From assembly GCF_039652615.1 (NCBI RefSeq), contig NZ_JBDJAC010000009.1:98467-162466 (forward strand): a stretch of DNA of 64,000 nucleotides, read 5' to 3'. The stretch is from Fulvimarina sp039652615 (GTDB lineage Bacteria; Pseudomonadota; Alphaproteobacteria; Rhizobiales; Rhizobiaceae). The notes under the pieces were generated by a model. The model did no database searches. It was not told where the DNA came from and saw only the letters and a list, made by a program, of their open reading frames with translations. A program made the translations under genes and the position numbers. Position 1 is the stretch's first letter. The number at the start of each line of letters is the position of its first letter. This document shows, piece by piece, positions 16,096 to 24,704 of this stretch.

Positions 16096-16914
16096 CTAAA
16101 GGCGAAGCATCTTCCCGGTGCGTTCGTCGACGACGCCGGTGGGGGCAAGGCCTGCCGCCACCTGCCAGGCAGCAAGGGCCGCAGCGGTGCGCGAACCGAA
16201 GAGACCGTCGACACGGATGGCAGATCCTGCGGACCGCAAGGCTTCCTGCAACTGGAGCACCGCCCTTCCCCTCGCGCCAATGGCGAGCGGCCCGGTCTTG
16301 TGGTCCAGGGCCTCCAATGCCGCGCAGGCGCGCCTGTAGGCCGCCGCGATCTTCGTGTCGTAACCGTTGCGGCGATAGCCGGGGCCGTTATAGCGCCGCG
16401 CGAAACCGGCATAATCGCCATTGGACAGGCGATCGCACAGGGCGCCGATCCTGAGGAACCGCGCCGCGACCTCGAACTGTCCGGCGATGGAGCGCCGCGC
16501 CGCCGCCGCGAGTGCTTCAGCGGACTGATAGCCGAGCGCTTCGCCATGCGATCCCATCACCTGGCAGAGCCCCCAGGACACCGAGGCGCAGGCCGCCTCC
16601 CCATCGATCCTAGAGGCCCGCTCGAAGAGCTCCCAGCGTGCGGCCTGTCCGACCGGATTCATGATCCGACCGGCGCGCGGACTGGATAGGCCCTCACCGC
16701 GTGCGAGCGTCCGCGCCGCATCCGAAAGCCGCCGGTCGAAGTAATGGCCTTCGAAGCGGATCAGCGGTTCTGGCCGCCCTTTAATCTCGGCAAAAGGCAC
16801 GGCGCGGGTTTCGACCAGCGCAACCGCCAGCAACACATCGGGGCCGACGCCCGTTTCATCGGCGGTCTGCCGCGCCGCCTCGATCACCCGTTTCTCGATT
16901 CCCATCGTCACCAT
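16096..16914 (-). CDS. N-acetylmuramidase-domain protein with C-terminal peptidoglycan-binding domain
   Basis: The 272-residue protein has an N-acetylmuramidase fold in residues 1-180, with LLAVALVETRAVPFAEIKGRPEPLIRFEGHYF carrying the likely catalytic glutamate and GLCQVMG a conserved loop. Residues 200-270 form a PG_binding_1 domain (GARGRAVLQLQEALRSAG, DGLFGSRTAAALAAWQ). No signal peptide is visible. Such proteins are often phage endolysins or gene-transfer-agent-like lysins, but no phage gene is near, so it may be a domesticated lysin or a cell-wall remodelling enzyme. It follows otsB on the minus strand after an 81-base gap with no strong signal. Confidence 0.85.
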   Translation of the reverse strand: MVTMGIEKRVIEAARQTADETGVGPDVLLAVALVETRAVPFAEIKGRPEPLIRFEGHYFDRRLSDAARTLARGEGLSSPRAGRIMNPVGQAARWELFERASRIDGEAACASVSWGLCQVMGSHGEALGYQSAEALAAAARRSIAGQFEVAARFLRIGALCDRLSNGDYAGFARRYNGPGYRRNGYDTKIAAAYRRACAALEALDHKTGPLAIGARGRAVLQLQEALRSAGSAIRVDGLFGSRTAAALAAWQVAAGLAPTGVVDERTGKMLRL

Positions 16915-17005
16915 CCTTGTCCTCGGCTTCAGTTCCGGGGATCGAGGATGCGGGCGGTCTCAAAGGGCGGGGACAAGGACCGGCCGGGGCATGGGGATAT
17001 CAGGC

Positions 17006-18280
17006 CTATTCGGCAGCCCTCGGCTGGGCCGGCACCTCGCTGGCAACCGAGGTCCGACCAAAGGCTTCGGCGATCTCGTTCGAAATCATCTCGGCGGTCA
17101 CGGGCCCGAGGGTCCAGCCGAGATGGCCATGGCCGGTATTATAAAAGACCGTCTTCGTGCGGCCCGGCCCGACCTTCGGCATCATGTTCGGCATCATCGG
17201 TCGAAGGCCTGCCCAGGATTCGTAATCGCCAATCGCAACGCCCGGAAAACGCGTGCGGCACCAGGCCAGAAGCGGCTCGATCCGTTCCTGTCGCACGGTC
17301 CGGTCCTCGCCGGTGAATTCGGCAGTGCCGGCGATCCGCAGGCGCTCGCCGAGACGTGTACCGACGATCTTGGCGTGATCGTCGAGGATCGAGACATGGG
17401 GCGCGGCCTTCCGGCTCTCCTCGTCCTTCAATTCGATCGTGATCGAATAGCCTTTCACCGGATAGACGTTGACGCGGTCGCCCAGCATCTTCGCGATCGC
17501 CCGGCTTCGAACGCCGGCGCACACGACCACCGCATCGAAGGTTTCCGAGCGTTCCGGCCCATCGTCGCCGAGATCGCGGGCCGTCAGCTCGACGCGGCTT
17601 TCGTCCGCGTTCGCGCCGGTTACCTTCGTCGCATAGCGGATCGTCGCCCCATTGCGCTGGCAGGCTTCGGCAAGGCCGCGCGTGAAGGAGTGAATGTCGC
17701 CGGTAAAATCGCTTTCCGTGTAATATCCGCCGATGAAATTCCCGGTGACGGCCGGTTCGATGCGCCGGATATCCTCGGGCGAGATGTAGCGGCGGTTCAG
17801 CCCGCCCCGTTCAAGAAGCCTGTTGACCTCGGTCGCATGCTCCAGTTCGCCCGTATCCTCGAACACATGCATGATGCCGCGCTTTTCGATGTCGAAATCG
17901 ATGCCCTCGCGATCTGCCATGTCGAGAAGGTGATGCCGGGCCGCGATCGCCATCTCAGTCGTGCGGACGGTATTCTCCTCGTAGGAGCGCGAGGCGAGCA
18001 CGAACTCCACGAGCCAGGAGAGCTTGTGCGGGGTCGGGGCCGGATGGACGAGCAGCGGCGCATCCTTGGTGAACATCCATTTCAGACCTTTCAAAAAGGT
18101 CGAAGGCCGGTTCCAGACCTCGGCATTCGAGGCGGACAATTGCCCGGCATTGGCGAAAGAAGTTTCCATCGCAGCGCCCGGACGCTGCTCGAAGACGGTG
18201 ACGTCGAACCCTCGCTCCAGCAGCTTGTAGGCCGTGGTGATGCCGGTGATCCCGGCTCCAAGAACGGCGATGGAGGTCAT
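17006..18280 (-). CDS. dadA: D-amino-acid dehydrogenase
   Basis: A 424-residue FAD-dependent oxidoreductase of the DAO family that converts D-amino acids to 2-oxo acids and ammonia, feeding electrons to the respiratory chain. The FAD-binding site IAVLGAGITGITTAYKLLERGFDVTVFE is at residues 4-31, followed by SFANAGQLSASNAEVWN typical of DadA. The C-terminal GHGHLGWTLGPVTAEMISNEIA completes the cofactor site. No racemase or Lrp regulator gene flanks it, unlike the dad operons of enterics. Its upstream gap is shared with the divergent TetR gene. Confidence 0.93.
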   Translation of the reverse strand: MTSIAVLGAGITGITTAYKLLERGFDVTVFEQRPGAAMETSFANAGQLSASNAEVWNRPSTFLKGLKWMFTKDAPLLVHPAPTPHKLSWLVEFVLASRSYEENTVRTTEMAIAARHHLLDMADREGIDFDIEKRGIMHVFEDTGELEHATEVNRLLERGGLNRRYISPEDIRRIEPAVTGNFIGGYYTESDFTGDIHSFTRGLAEACQRNGATIRYATKVTGANADESRVELTARDLGDDGPERSETFDAVVVCAGVRSRAIAKMLGDRVNVYPVKGYSITIELKDEESRKAAPHVSILDDHAKIVGTRLGERLRIAGTAEFTGEDRTVRQERIEPLLAWCRTRFPGVAIGDYESWAGLRPMMPNMMPKVGPGRTKTVFYNTGHGHLGWTLGPVTAEMISNEIAEAFGRTSVASEVPAQPRAAE

Positions 18281-18527
18281 GGCGTCACTCCGCTTTTAAG
18301 CTCGAACAGACGGTCAAGTCTGGGCGCTGGAGGGCGGAAAGGCAATCGTCGGGCTTCACATCACCGCGAAGACGGATGGCTCGCGAGGGATGGCGGAGGC
18401 GAACATTCATGAAAGCGTTTCAAAAGCGGGTGCCAGAAGGACTGTGACGCCAGGGGCGGGCGGTCGCAAGATCTCTCACCGTGGCAGCGATGCGGCGTGA
18501 AGCGTCGGTTGATATCGATCGCCTTGA

Positions 18528-18551
18528 AATGTAAAACGATCGTTTTACATT
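18528..18551. promoter_or_regulatory. Perfect 24-base palindrome, predicted TetR operator
   Basis: AATGTAAAACGA at 18528-18539 is followed immediately by its exact reverse complement at 18540-18551. It lies 30 bases before the TetR start codon, where it would overlap the promoter. A perfect palindrome beside a tetR-mfs pair is the standard autoregulatory layout. Confidence 0.75.
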
Positions 18552-18581
18552 AGTGTCTGCGGAAACACACGGAGACACGCC

Positions 18582-19106
18582 ATGGACACGACAACCAAGC
18601 TCATCGCCGCCGCCGAGCGACTGTTCGACCGCCGCGGTTTCGTGGCGACCGGCATGGACAGGCTGACCGAGGCCGCCGGCATGTCGAGCCGGACCCTCTA
18701 CAAGCATGCCGGCAGCAAGACGCAATTGATGGCCCGTGTTCTCAGCGAGAGAGACCGCCGGTTCATGGCGCGGCTCGATGTCCGGACGGTCGACGCACTC
18801 TTCAAAGCCCTCGACGACTGGATCCGGGTCGAGGGACCACGCGGATGCCTGTTTCTGAGATCGCGGGCGGAGACCGGCGGCGATACGCCCGAGATCGCGG
18901 AAGCCGTTCGGCTGCACAAGACAGCCTTCCAGAACCAGATCGCGCGGACCGTCGCCGCCGATCTCGGCCGCGAAGACGCCGAGCTTGCCGAGCAGGTGCT
19001 GGTTCTCTTCGAGGGCGCGACCCATGCGGCGGTCTATAGGGGCGAAGGAGCGGTGCGCGCGGCGCAGTCCGCTGCGGCAATCCTGACCGACAGGGCTCGC
19101 TCGTGA
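18582..19106 (+). CDS. TetR/AcrR family transcriptional regulator
   Basis: This 174-residue regulator has the TetR DNA-binding domain in residues 1-50, with the recognition region TEAAGMSSRTLYKHAGSKTQLMARVL. The ligand domain contains RGCLFLRSRAETGG, also seen in NemR/YdhM-type regulators. It probably represses itself and the MFS gene whose start overlaps its stop by four bases, binding the 24-base palindrome just upstream. The inducing ligand is unknown, but the transported compound is a good guess. It is divergent from dadA, and control of dadA is possible but unsupported. Confidence 0.92.
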   Translation: MDTTTKLIAAAERLFDRRGFVATGMDRLTEAAGMSSRTLYKHAGSKTQLMARVLSERDRRFMARLDVRTVDALFKALDDWIRVEGPRGCLFLRSRAETGGDTPEIAEAVRLHKTAFQNQIARTVAADLGREDAELAEQVLVLFEGATHAAVYRGEGAVRAAQSAAAILTDRARS

Positions 19107-20236
19107 GCCCGGCCCTTCGCATCGGCGCCGTCGGCTTCGGTGTCATCGCCGTCTGCTACGGCTTCGCCCGCTTCGCCTTCGGGCTATTCCTGCCGCAGAT
19201 CGACGGCGATCTTAGCCTTGGTCCCTCGATCAGCGGCATCATCTCCGGCGGCTCCTTCGCGGGCTATTGCATCGCCATCATCATCTCGGCGAGCCTGACG
19301 GAGCGGATCGGGGCACGCGGGGTCGCAACGGCCGCAGCGATCGTTGCCGCGATCGGCATGGCAGCGATCGCGCTCGCGCCGAGCCCCATCATCCTGGCCG
19401 TCGGCGTCCTCGTCGCCGGATCGAGCACGGGCCTCGCCTCGCCGCCCATGGCGGCCGCGGTCGCCGCGGCGGTCCGCAAAAGCCGGCAGGATCTCACCAA
19501 CACCGTCATCAATGCCGGCACCAGCGCGGGCGTCGCCCTCTCGGGGCCGATCGCGCTGGCAATGGCCGGACAATGGCGTCTGGCCTTCGGCATCTTCACC
19601 GCGGTCGCGATCGTGCTGGCGTTCGCCGCCGCCTTTTCGCTGCCGAATGCGGCGAGCGGCCAAGGAGCGGGCGGCTTCCCGCCGATGTCCGGCCCCGTTC
19701 TTCGCCTGATCGCCGCCTCCTTCCTCATGGGTGCGGCAAGCACGGCGCTCTGGTCCTTCGGCGGGCAGATCGTCTCGGCGCGCCTTGACTGGGGATCGAC
19801 GGGAACGGGCATCCTGTGGAGCTGTATCGGCGCAGGCGGCATCGCCGGGGCATGGGCCGGCAGCCTCGTCGCACGGTTCGGTCTCGACCGGGTCCACTGG
19901 GCATTCCTGGCGGTGATGTCGACAGGGATTCTCGCGGTCGGCTTTGGCCCGACGTTTCCGGCCGTCGTGCTGGCCGGCGGGGCGTTCTTCGGTGCGGCCT
20001 ACGTCATGCTGACCGGAGTCTATCTGCTCTGGGGCGTCCGCGCCCTGCCGGACCGGCCAGCGACGGGGCTCATGATCGGGTTTTTGACCATCGCCGTCGG
20101 TCAGACGGCGGGTGCACCCATCTTCGGTCTTGTCTTGCAGGGACCGGGGATGGGACCCGCCGTCATCGGCTTTGCAGGTTGCGCGCTCATTGCGGGAGCG
20201 TTCCAAGTGCAGCGCGCAAGTGCGACGGCGTCTTGA
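19103..20236 (+). CDS. MFS transporter, YbfB/YjiJ type
   Basis: The 377-residue membrane protein starts with GAVGFGVIAVCYGFARFAFGLFLPQI, the signature of the YbfB/YjiJ group of the major facilitator superfamily, and shows about 11-12 hydrophobic segments. The loop between helices two and three has LTERIGARG in place of the usual charged motif. Members of the group are mostly uncharacterised drug or metabolite exporters. GTG at 19103 overlaps the tetR stop by four bases, so expression is coupled and likely induced by the exported compound. Confidence 0.9.
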   Translation: MSPALRIGAVGFGVIAVCYGFARFAFGLFLPQIDGDLSLGPSISGIISGGSFAGYCIAIIISASLTERIGARGVATAAAIVAAIGMAAIALAPSPIILAVGVLVAGSSTGLASPPMAAAVAAAVRKSRQDLTNTVINAGTSAGVALSGPIALAMAGQWRLAFGIFTAVAIVLAFAAAFSLPNAASGQGAGGFPPMSGPVLRLIAASFLMGAASTALWSFGGQIVSARLDWGSTGTGILWSCIGAGGIAGAWAGSLVARFGLDRVHWAFLAVMSTGILAVGFGPTFPAVVLAGGAFFGAAYVMLTGVYLLWGVRALPDRPATGLMIGFLTIAVGQTAGAPIFGLVLQGPGMGPAVIGFAGCALIAGAFQVQRASATAS

Positions 20237-20613
20237 AGGATGCCGTCGCGGCCTTCGACCAGCTCGCCCCCGGGCTTTTGACGGATCATGGCCCGATACC
20301 GTGGTGACTGCGCAATCGTCATTCCTTGCTGCGCCAGAAGCTACAAATCACGATTTCGGTTTCGTCCCGCACGACTGATACGGATCGGCGGATCTTCGAA
20401 TGACTGGTTTCCACCATTCAGCTCCATTCGCCGAGCAGCGCGGCACAAGCCCGGGGCCACCTCGATCCGGTTGAGCCTGCTGGCCGAAGCCGATACATTC
20501 GGCGATCCACTCGGCCAATCGCTCGCGACCTATCGCAGTCTGGTCCGGAACCTGGCCCGGCGCATACCGCCCCGGCTGCTTGCCGAAACTGCCGATGGCG
20601 CGGAGGTGCAATG
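20237..20613. other. Decayed intergenic stretch before the arginase remnant
   Basis: No intact gene is visible. A plus-strand frame ending TGA at 20612-20614 carries a protein-like tail (FGDPLGQSLATYRSLVRNLARRIPPRLL is spread over 20500-20580) directly coupled to the arginase remnant start (CAATGATG). It could be the 3' end of a deleted neighbour gene; I cannot name the family. Confidence 0.35.
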
Positions 20614-20935
20614 ATGACCGGGGACACAAAGACCTGCGTTCTGATCGGAGCTCCGGTCGACAGCGGCAAGATGCGCAAGGGCTGCCTGATGGGGCCGGAC
20701 AGCCTGCGCACAGCCGGCATCGCCGAGGCGTTGCGGGATCTCGGCCACATGGTCATTGATCAGGGCAATCTGATTGCGATACCGCAACCGGATGATGCGC
20801 TTCCGCCCCATATCATCGGCGGCAGCGAAACCATCGGCTGGACCGAGGTCATCGCCGACGCGGTCGAGGCCGCGATGGGCGCCGGGGGCTGTCCCATCAA
20901 TCTCGGCGGCGATCACAGCATGTCCCTCGGCACAC
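20614..20935 (+). pseudogene. Arginase, truncated after the first metal motif
   Basis: The frame from 20614 encodes an arginase N-terminus: CVLIGAPVDSGKMRKGCLMGPDSLRTAGI, SLRTAGIAEALRDLGH and the first manganese motif GGDHSMSLGT at about residues 98-107. Homology stops there; the following residues are unrelated and the DAHxD and DxDxxDP motifs are absent, so the catalytic site cannot form. A palindromic repeat element begins about 30 bases further on. About 200 residues are missing relative to the family length of about 300. It is a remnant of an arginine catabolic locus. Confidence 0.8.
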
Positions 20936-20963
20936 CGACGGCCCGATGTCGGCTCAGCCTGCA

Positions 20964-21009
20964 GCATCGGACCGAAGAGTGGTTTTCAGGTTTTCGGATG
21001 ATCCGATGC
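20964..21009. repeat. Palindromic intergenic element, copy 1
   Basis: Outer arms GCATCGGA (20964-20971) and TCCGATGC (21002-21009) are exact reverse complements, with inner CCGAA/TTCGG and GGTTTTC repeats. Its reverse complement resembles the segment at 61731-61777 (shared TCCGAAAACC and TTCGGTCCG blocks), so both belong to one repeat family of rhizobial BIME type. It lies directly at the arginase truncation. Confidence 0.6.
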
Positions 21010-21088
21010 GTACCTGCTGGCGCCTGGCCTTTGGTGGCGCAATCCGCTCGATCGCTTGGCGACAGCGGGTTTCTCATGTCCGTGAGGA

Positions 21089-22273
21089 TCAGCCGGTCAC
21101 CCGAAGAAAGAAGCGGATCATCTCCTTGCTTGCGTCGGGTCCGCCCGGCAGGGTGTAGCTTCCCGAAGCGTCGCCGCCCGACCAAGCATGGCCGACATTA
21201 TGGAGACGCCAGCTTTCGAGCCGTTCGCGTCCATCTGCCTCCCGCTGGACGATCCGCGTATAGGCAACGCCGCCTTCGGTCGTCCCGCGCGTTTCCACAG
21301 CTTCGGAATGCATCCCGGCTTGCGCCTGCTGCAACACCTGATCGCCGTTGACCGGCGCGACCGTGGTATCGCGATCGCCGTGAAAGACGATCGTCGGGAC
21401 GATCCGCTTGCCCGACTGGATCGGCGCCCCGCCGCGCATTGCGGAAAACGCCGAATTGAGATCGCGGGCAGCGCCGCATGCCAGTCCCGAATGGACGCCG
21501 ACCGCGGCATAGATCTCAGGGTATCGCTGGCCCATGATCGCCGCTGCCGCGCCGCCAGCCGAAAGCCCTGCCACAAAGACCCGCTTCGGATCGACCCTGT
21601 AATCCCCCATGACCTCACGTGTGATCCCGGCGATGAGGCTCGGCTCGCCGGTGCCCCGCTGCTGATCCTTCGCCTCGTACCAGTTCCAGCATTTCTGCAT
21701 GTTCGCCGATTGCGACTGGCCGGGATAGACGACGAGAAATCCCCTCTCCTCGGCGATCTCGTTCATCCGCGTGCCCCGGGCGAAATCGTCCGGGGACTGG
21801 GTGCAGCCATGCAGCATGACCACGAGCGGCAGTCGTGGGCCCGCTTCCGCGTAGGTGCTCGGCAGGTAGAGCTTGTAGTCCCGCTGGCCGCCTGGCCCGC
21901 TATGAACGTGATCGGTGAAGCTCGCGCCCTTCGGCATTGCAGGATCTGGCGCCGAGCGGCGTGCGGCCGGATTTGGCTGCACGCGCCGCAATTCTTCCGG
22001 AAGAGCATTCATGCCCGAGGTCCAGTCCGCCGGCATTCGAGCAAATCCGTCTGCCGGGCGGGTTTTCGCACCGAATTGCCCACCGGGCATCGACCAGCGG
22101 CTTTGCCAATCGGGTGCCCGTTCGCGATCGGGTTTTGTCCCGGCGGCGTCATCAGCCGTCGAGTCTTCTGCTTGCGAAGACGCGCCGCGCAGCACCGCCA
22201 TTGCCTTCTTGAGTTTGCCTTGCCGAGTAAGGCGGGTCACCTCGGCCATGTCGATCTTCAGGCGGTAAGCCAT
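21089..22273 (-). CDS. Esterase, PHB depolymerase family
   Basis: A 394-residue alpha/beta hydrolase. Residues 1-130 are a variable region (MAYRLKIDMAEVTRLTRQGKLKKAMAVL, basic and low-complexity). The catalytic part begins LPLVVMLHGCTQSPDDFARGTRMNEIAEERGFLVVYP near 145-180; the nucleophile is in GLSAGGAAAAIM near 240, and FHGDRDTTVAP plus HNVGHAWSGG supply Asp and His. No signal peptide is evident, so the substrate is probably internal polyhydroxybutyrate or another ester. It neighbours a ribbon-helix-helix regulator and complements the PHA synthase operon at 30 kb. Confidence 0.88.
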   Translation of the reverse strand: MAYRLKIDMAEVTRLTRQGKLKKAMAVLRGASSQAEDSTADDAAGTKPDRERAPDWQSRWSMPGGQFGAKTRPADGFARMPADWTSGMNALPEELRRVQPNPAARRSAPDPAMPKGASFTDHVHSGPGGQRDYKLYLPSTYAEAGPRLPLVVMLHGCTQSPDDFARGTRMNEIAEERGFLVVYPGQSQSANMQKCWNWYEAKDQQRGTGEPSLIAGITREVMGDYRVDPKRVFVAGLSAGGAAAAIMGQRYPEIYAAVGVHSGLACGAARDLNSAFSAMRGGAPIQSGKRIVPTIVFHGDRDTTVAPVNGDQVLQQAQAGMHSEAVETRGTTEGGVAYTRIVQREADGRERLESWRLHNVGHAWSGGDASGSYTLPGGPDASKEMIRFFLRVTG

Positions 22274-22401
22274 CAGTCAAACTCCTCGTTCATGATCGGC
22301 CACGCCAAGGATTGACGTGGCGAGAAAGGGACCCTCGGAGCCCGTCCGGTTCATTCCGGCGTGCCGGAGACGCGGATCGCGCGGAGGGATTATGCCACAG
22401 T

Positions 22402-22821
22402 TCATTTGATACGCGGCTTGAGCGCGGCTTTGACCGCCGGGGATGCCTGAAACGCACCGAGCACGTGGATGGATGCTATGGCTGCGAGCGCGAGATCCGC
22501 CGGGACGTCGTGTTCGATGACGGCCAGCCCCAGAACCTCGATCGCCAGCATCTCGCCGCTCGCAACGACCTGCTCCAGATCGGCGCGCGAGTAGCGCCTT
22601 ATTCCCAGTTCGATCTCCCGGCGCGCAACGCTCGCCCGCAGCTGATCGTCGTGCCGTCCAAGCTGGTTGCGAATGGCGGTCCGAATGAAGTCGGTCCTGT
22701 TGGCATAGAAGCCTTCCGCGACCAGCAGATCTATCTGGCCGAGATCGACCGGCCCGAGATTGATCGTGATCTTCTCGCTCTCGGGCGCTTTCGCGCCACT
22801 CGCGGCCGTTTTGTCGATCAT
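22402..22821 (-). CDS. Ribbon-helix-helix (CopG-like) regulator
   Basis: From the ATG at 22821 this gives 139 residues; the frame is open further upstream but the added residues are not protein-like. Residues 18-56 (ITINLGPVDLGQIDLLVAEGFYANRTDFIRTAIRNQLG) form a ribbon-helix-helix DNA-binding domain. The rest, with the conserved RREIELGIRRYSRADLEQVVASGEMLAIEVLGLAVIEHDV, is seen in a rhizobial family often placed beside PHB depolymerase-type esterases, as here. It probably regulates that esterase gene or PHA turnover. Confidence 0.8.
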   Translation of the reverse strand: MIDKTAASGAKAPESEKITINLGPVDLGQIDLLVAEGFYANRTDFIRTAIRNQLGRHDDQLRASVARREIELGIRRYSRADLEQVVASGEMLAIEVLGLAVIEHDVPADLALAAIASIHVLGAFQASPAVKAALKPRIK

Positions 22822-22969
22822 CACGCTCTCAAATCCAAAACCATCCTGCTGGATGGTATGTGGATGTTCGAAACCGATAAGACAAGATCCTGATGCCATC
22901 GTCTTGCGAGGCAGGCTTTCTGGCTTCAGGCGGCAGGCCTCTGCACTCGAAGCGCGCAAGAGTCGTTAG

Positions 22970-23322
22970 AAGTTCACGAGTAATCCGAAGGTCGCGAAGA
23001 GCACCTTCACCGGCTCGACCCGTGTCGGGCGCTAGCTGATGCGAGAGAGCGCCGGCCAGATCAAGATACTGTCGCTGGAACGCGGCGGAACCTTCTTCAA
23101 GCCGACCGTGATCTGGGGGGCGACCGGTCGATGATCGTCTCCAAGGAAAAAACGTTCGCGCCGCTTGCGCCGCTTATTGTGTTCGAGGACGAGGCCGACG
23201 CGATCGTCATGGCAAACGACACGGAATTCGGTCTCGCATCCTATTTCTTCGCGCGCGATATGGGGCGTATCTTCCGCGCCTCCGAGGCGCTGGAAACCGG
23301 CATTTCAGCGTCAAAGCGCTGA
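22970..23322 (+). pseudogene. gabD: Succinate-semialdehyde dehydrogenase remnant
   Basis: Two blocks of an NAD(P)-dependent aldehyde dehydrogenase survive. Block one (22973-23129) reads FTSNPKVAKSTFTGSTRVGR, a TAG stop at 23033-23035, LMRESAGQIKILSLERGG, then jumps to TFFKPTVI, which in intact enzymes lies some 150 residues later, so the catalytic part is deleted. Block two (23131-23322), shifted by one frame, reads KEKTFAPLAPLIVFEDEADAIVMANDTEFGLASYFFARD. Stop, internal deletion and frameshift show a dead gene. Confidence 0.85.
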
Positions 23323-23607
23323 CCGAGCCCCCCGCGGTTTCGGCCACAAATATCGATCCGCGCAATCGAAAAGGCACCGGATTTTGCAAGAAGCTTGAAA
23401 AGGCTTGCAGAGCCAGCGCCCCCTCACGTCCGGCCCACGGAAAGGCTGCTCGGGAAAATCGGCCGCAAAGCCCTGAAACTCAAGATTTTTCCAGTATTCT
23501 GGCTGTCTCCAAACCTGCGAACCCTTGGCTTTGCGAGAACTTTACGGGTACGCTTCGAAGAAGCCGGTCATTTATTCGCGCCGGCTGATCGATAAAGGAG
23601 GAAATAC
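23323..23607 (+). promoter_or_regulatory. Leader of the TRAP operon
   Basis: No gene is visible. The last bases contain a near-ideal ribosome site (AAAGGAGG, eight bases before the ATG at 23608), so the binding-protein gene is strongly translated. I see no convincing -35/-10 pair or riboswitch fold. Confidence 0.4.
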
Positions 23608-24639
23608 ATGACGAATTCCATCGCGCGGCGGGCTGCCCTGAAGCTCGGCGTGGCCTTTACCGTTGCGCTCGGCCTGGCTGGCACGCCGGCAAAGGCCCAA
23701 GAAGAAGCAAATTATATTCTCGCGACCGCCTCGACGGGCGGCACCTACTACCCGGTCGGCGTCGCAATCGCCACCCTCGTCAAGACGAAGCTCCAGCCGG
23801 AATACGGCATCGGCCTGTCGGCGATCAACTCCGCCGGCTCGGCCGAGAATGTGCGCCTGCTTCGCGAAAACGAGGCCCAGTTCGCCATTCTGCAGGGACT
23901 TTTCGGCTATTATGCCCGTACCGGCACCGGGCCTCTCGAAAGCGAAGGACCACAGAAAAACCTCCGGTCCATGACCATGCTCTGGCAGAACGTCGAGCAT
24001 TTCGTGGTCGCAGAGGCGGCGGCCGAAACAGGCACGATGTCGGACTTCGTTGGACTCAAGGGCAGCAATATCGGCCTTGGCGGCCGCAATTCGGGCTCGC
24101 GCATTTCGTCGGGCGAGATCCTCAAGGGTCTCGGTGTCGATCCGGATAAGGACTACAGCCTGATGTTCGCGGGCTACGGCCCGACGGCCGAGGCCTTGCA
24201 GAACGGTCAGATCTCAGGGCTCTCGACACCCGCGGGTGTCCCTGCCGGCGCGATCAGCCAGCTGAAGGCCAGCATGGGCGACGGAGCGAAGATCCTGAAC
24301 TTCACCCCTGAGCAGCGTGAACAGGCCGATCAGGGCCGCGAACTGTGGACCGAATACGTCATTCCCTCCGGCACCTATCCGGGCCAGAAGGAGGACGTCA
24401 CCACCATTGCACAGCCGAATTTCCTCGCGCTGAATGCCGATCTTCCGGAAGAGAACGTCTACCTCATCACGAAGGCAATCTACGAGAACCTGCCCTTCCT
24501 CCAGGCGATCCATCCCGCCACCAAAGCCATGTCGCTGGAGAAGGCGATCGAAGGCCTGCCCCTTCCGCTGCACCCCGGCGCTATCCGTTACTACGAGGAG
24601 CAGGGTATCACGATCCCGGATCGCCTCAAGGCGAACTGA
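23608..24639 (+). CDS. TAXI family TRAP transporter substrate-binding protein
   Basis: The periplasmic receptor of a TRAP importer, 343 residues. A signal peptide with twin arginines (SIARRAALKLGVAF) ends near AKAQE at residues 28-32, suggesting Sec or Tat export. The mature part starts YILATASTGGTYYPVGVAIATLV, typical of TAXI proteins, and the rest follows the family length. TAXI receptors bind carboxylates such as glutamate, 2-oxoglutarate or other dicarboxylates. A strong AAAGGAGG precedes the ATG. It is followed by the fused membrane subunit gene after 65 bases. Confidence 0.93.
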   Translation: MTNSIARRAALKLGVAFTVALGLAGTPAKAQEEANYILATASTGGTYYPVGVAIATLVKTKLQPEYGIGLSAINSAGSAENVRLLRENEAQFAILQGLFGYYARTGTGPLESEGPQKNLRSMTMLWQNVEHFVVAEAAAETGTMSDFVGLKGSNIGLGGRNSGSRISSGEILKGLGVDPDKDYSLMFAGYGPTAEALQNGQISGLSTPAGVPAGAISQLKASMGDGAKILNFTPEQREQADQGRELWTEYVIPSGTYPGQKEDVTTIAQPNFLALNADLPEENVYLITKAIYENLPFLQAIHPATKAMSLEKAIEGLPLPLHPGAIRYYEEQGITIPDRLKAN

Positions 24640-24704
24640 CGCAAGAATGATATCGACGGCGGCTCTTGAGACAGCCGCCGTCCCACATTCCTGAGAGGGA
24701 TCAC

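Noticed and set aside
13836..16689. Plus-strand frames of 509 and 532 codons opposite otsA, otsB and the muramidase gene
   Set aside because: They overlap genes with complete family motifs on the other strand and have no homology of their own.
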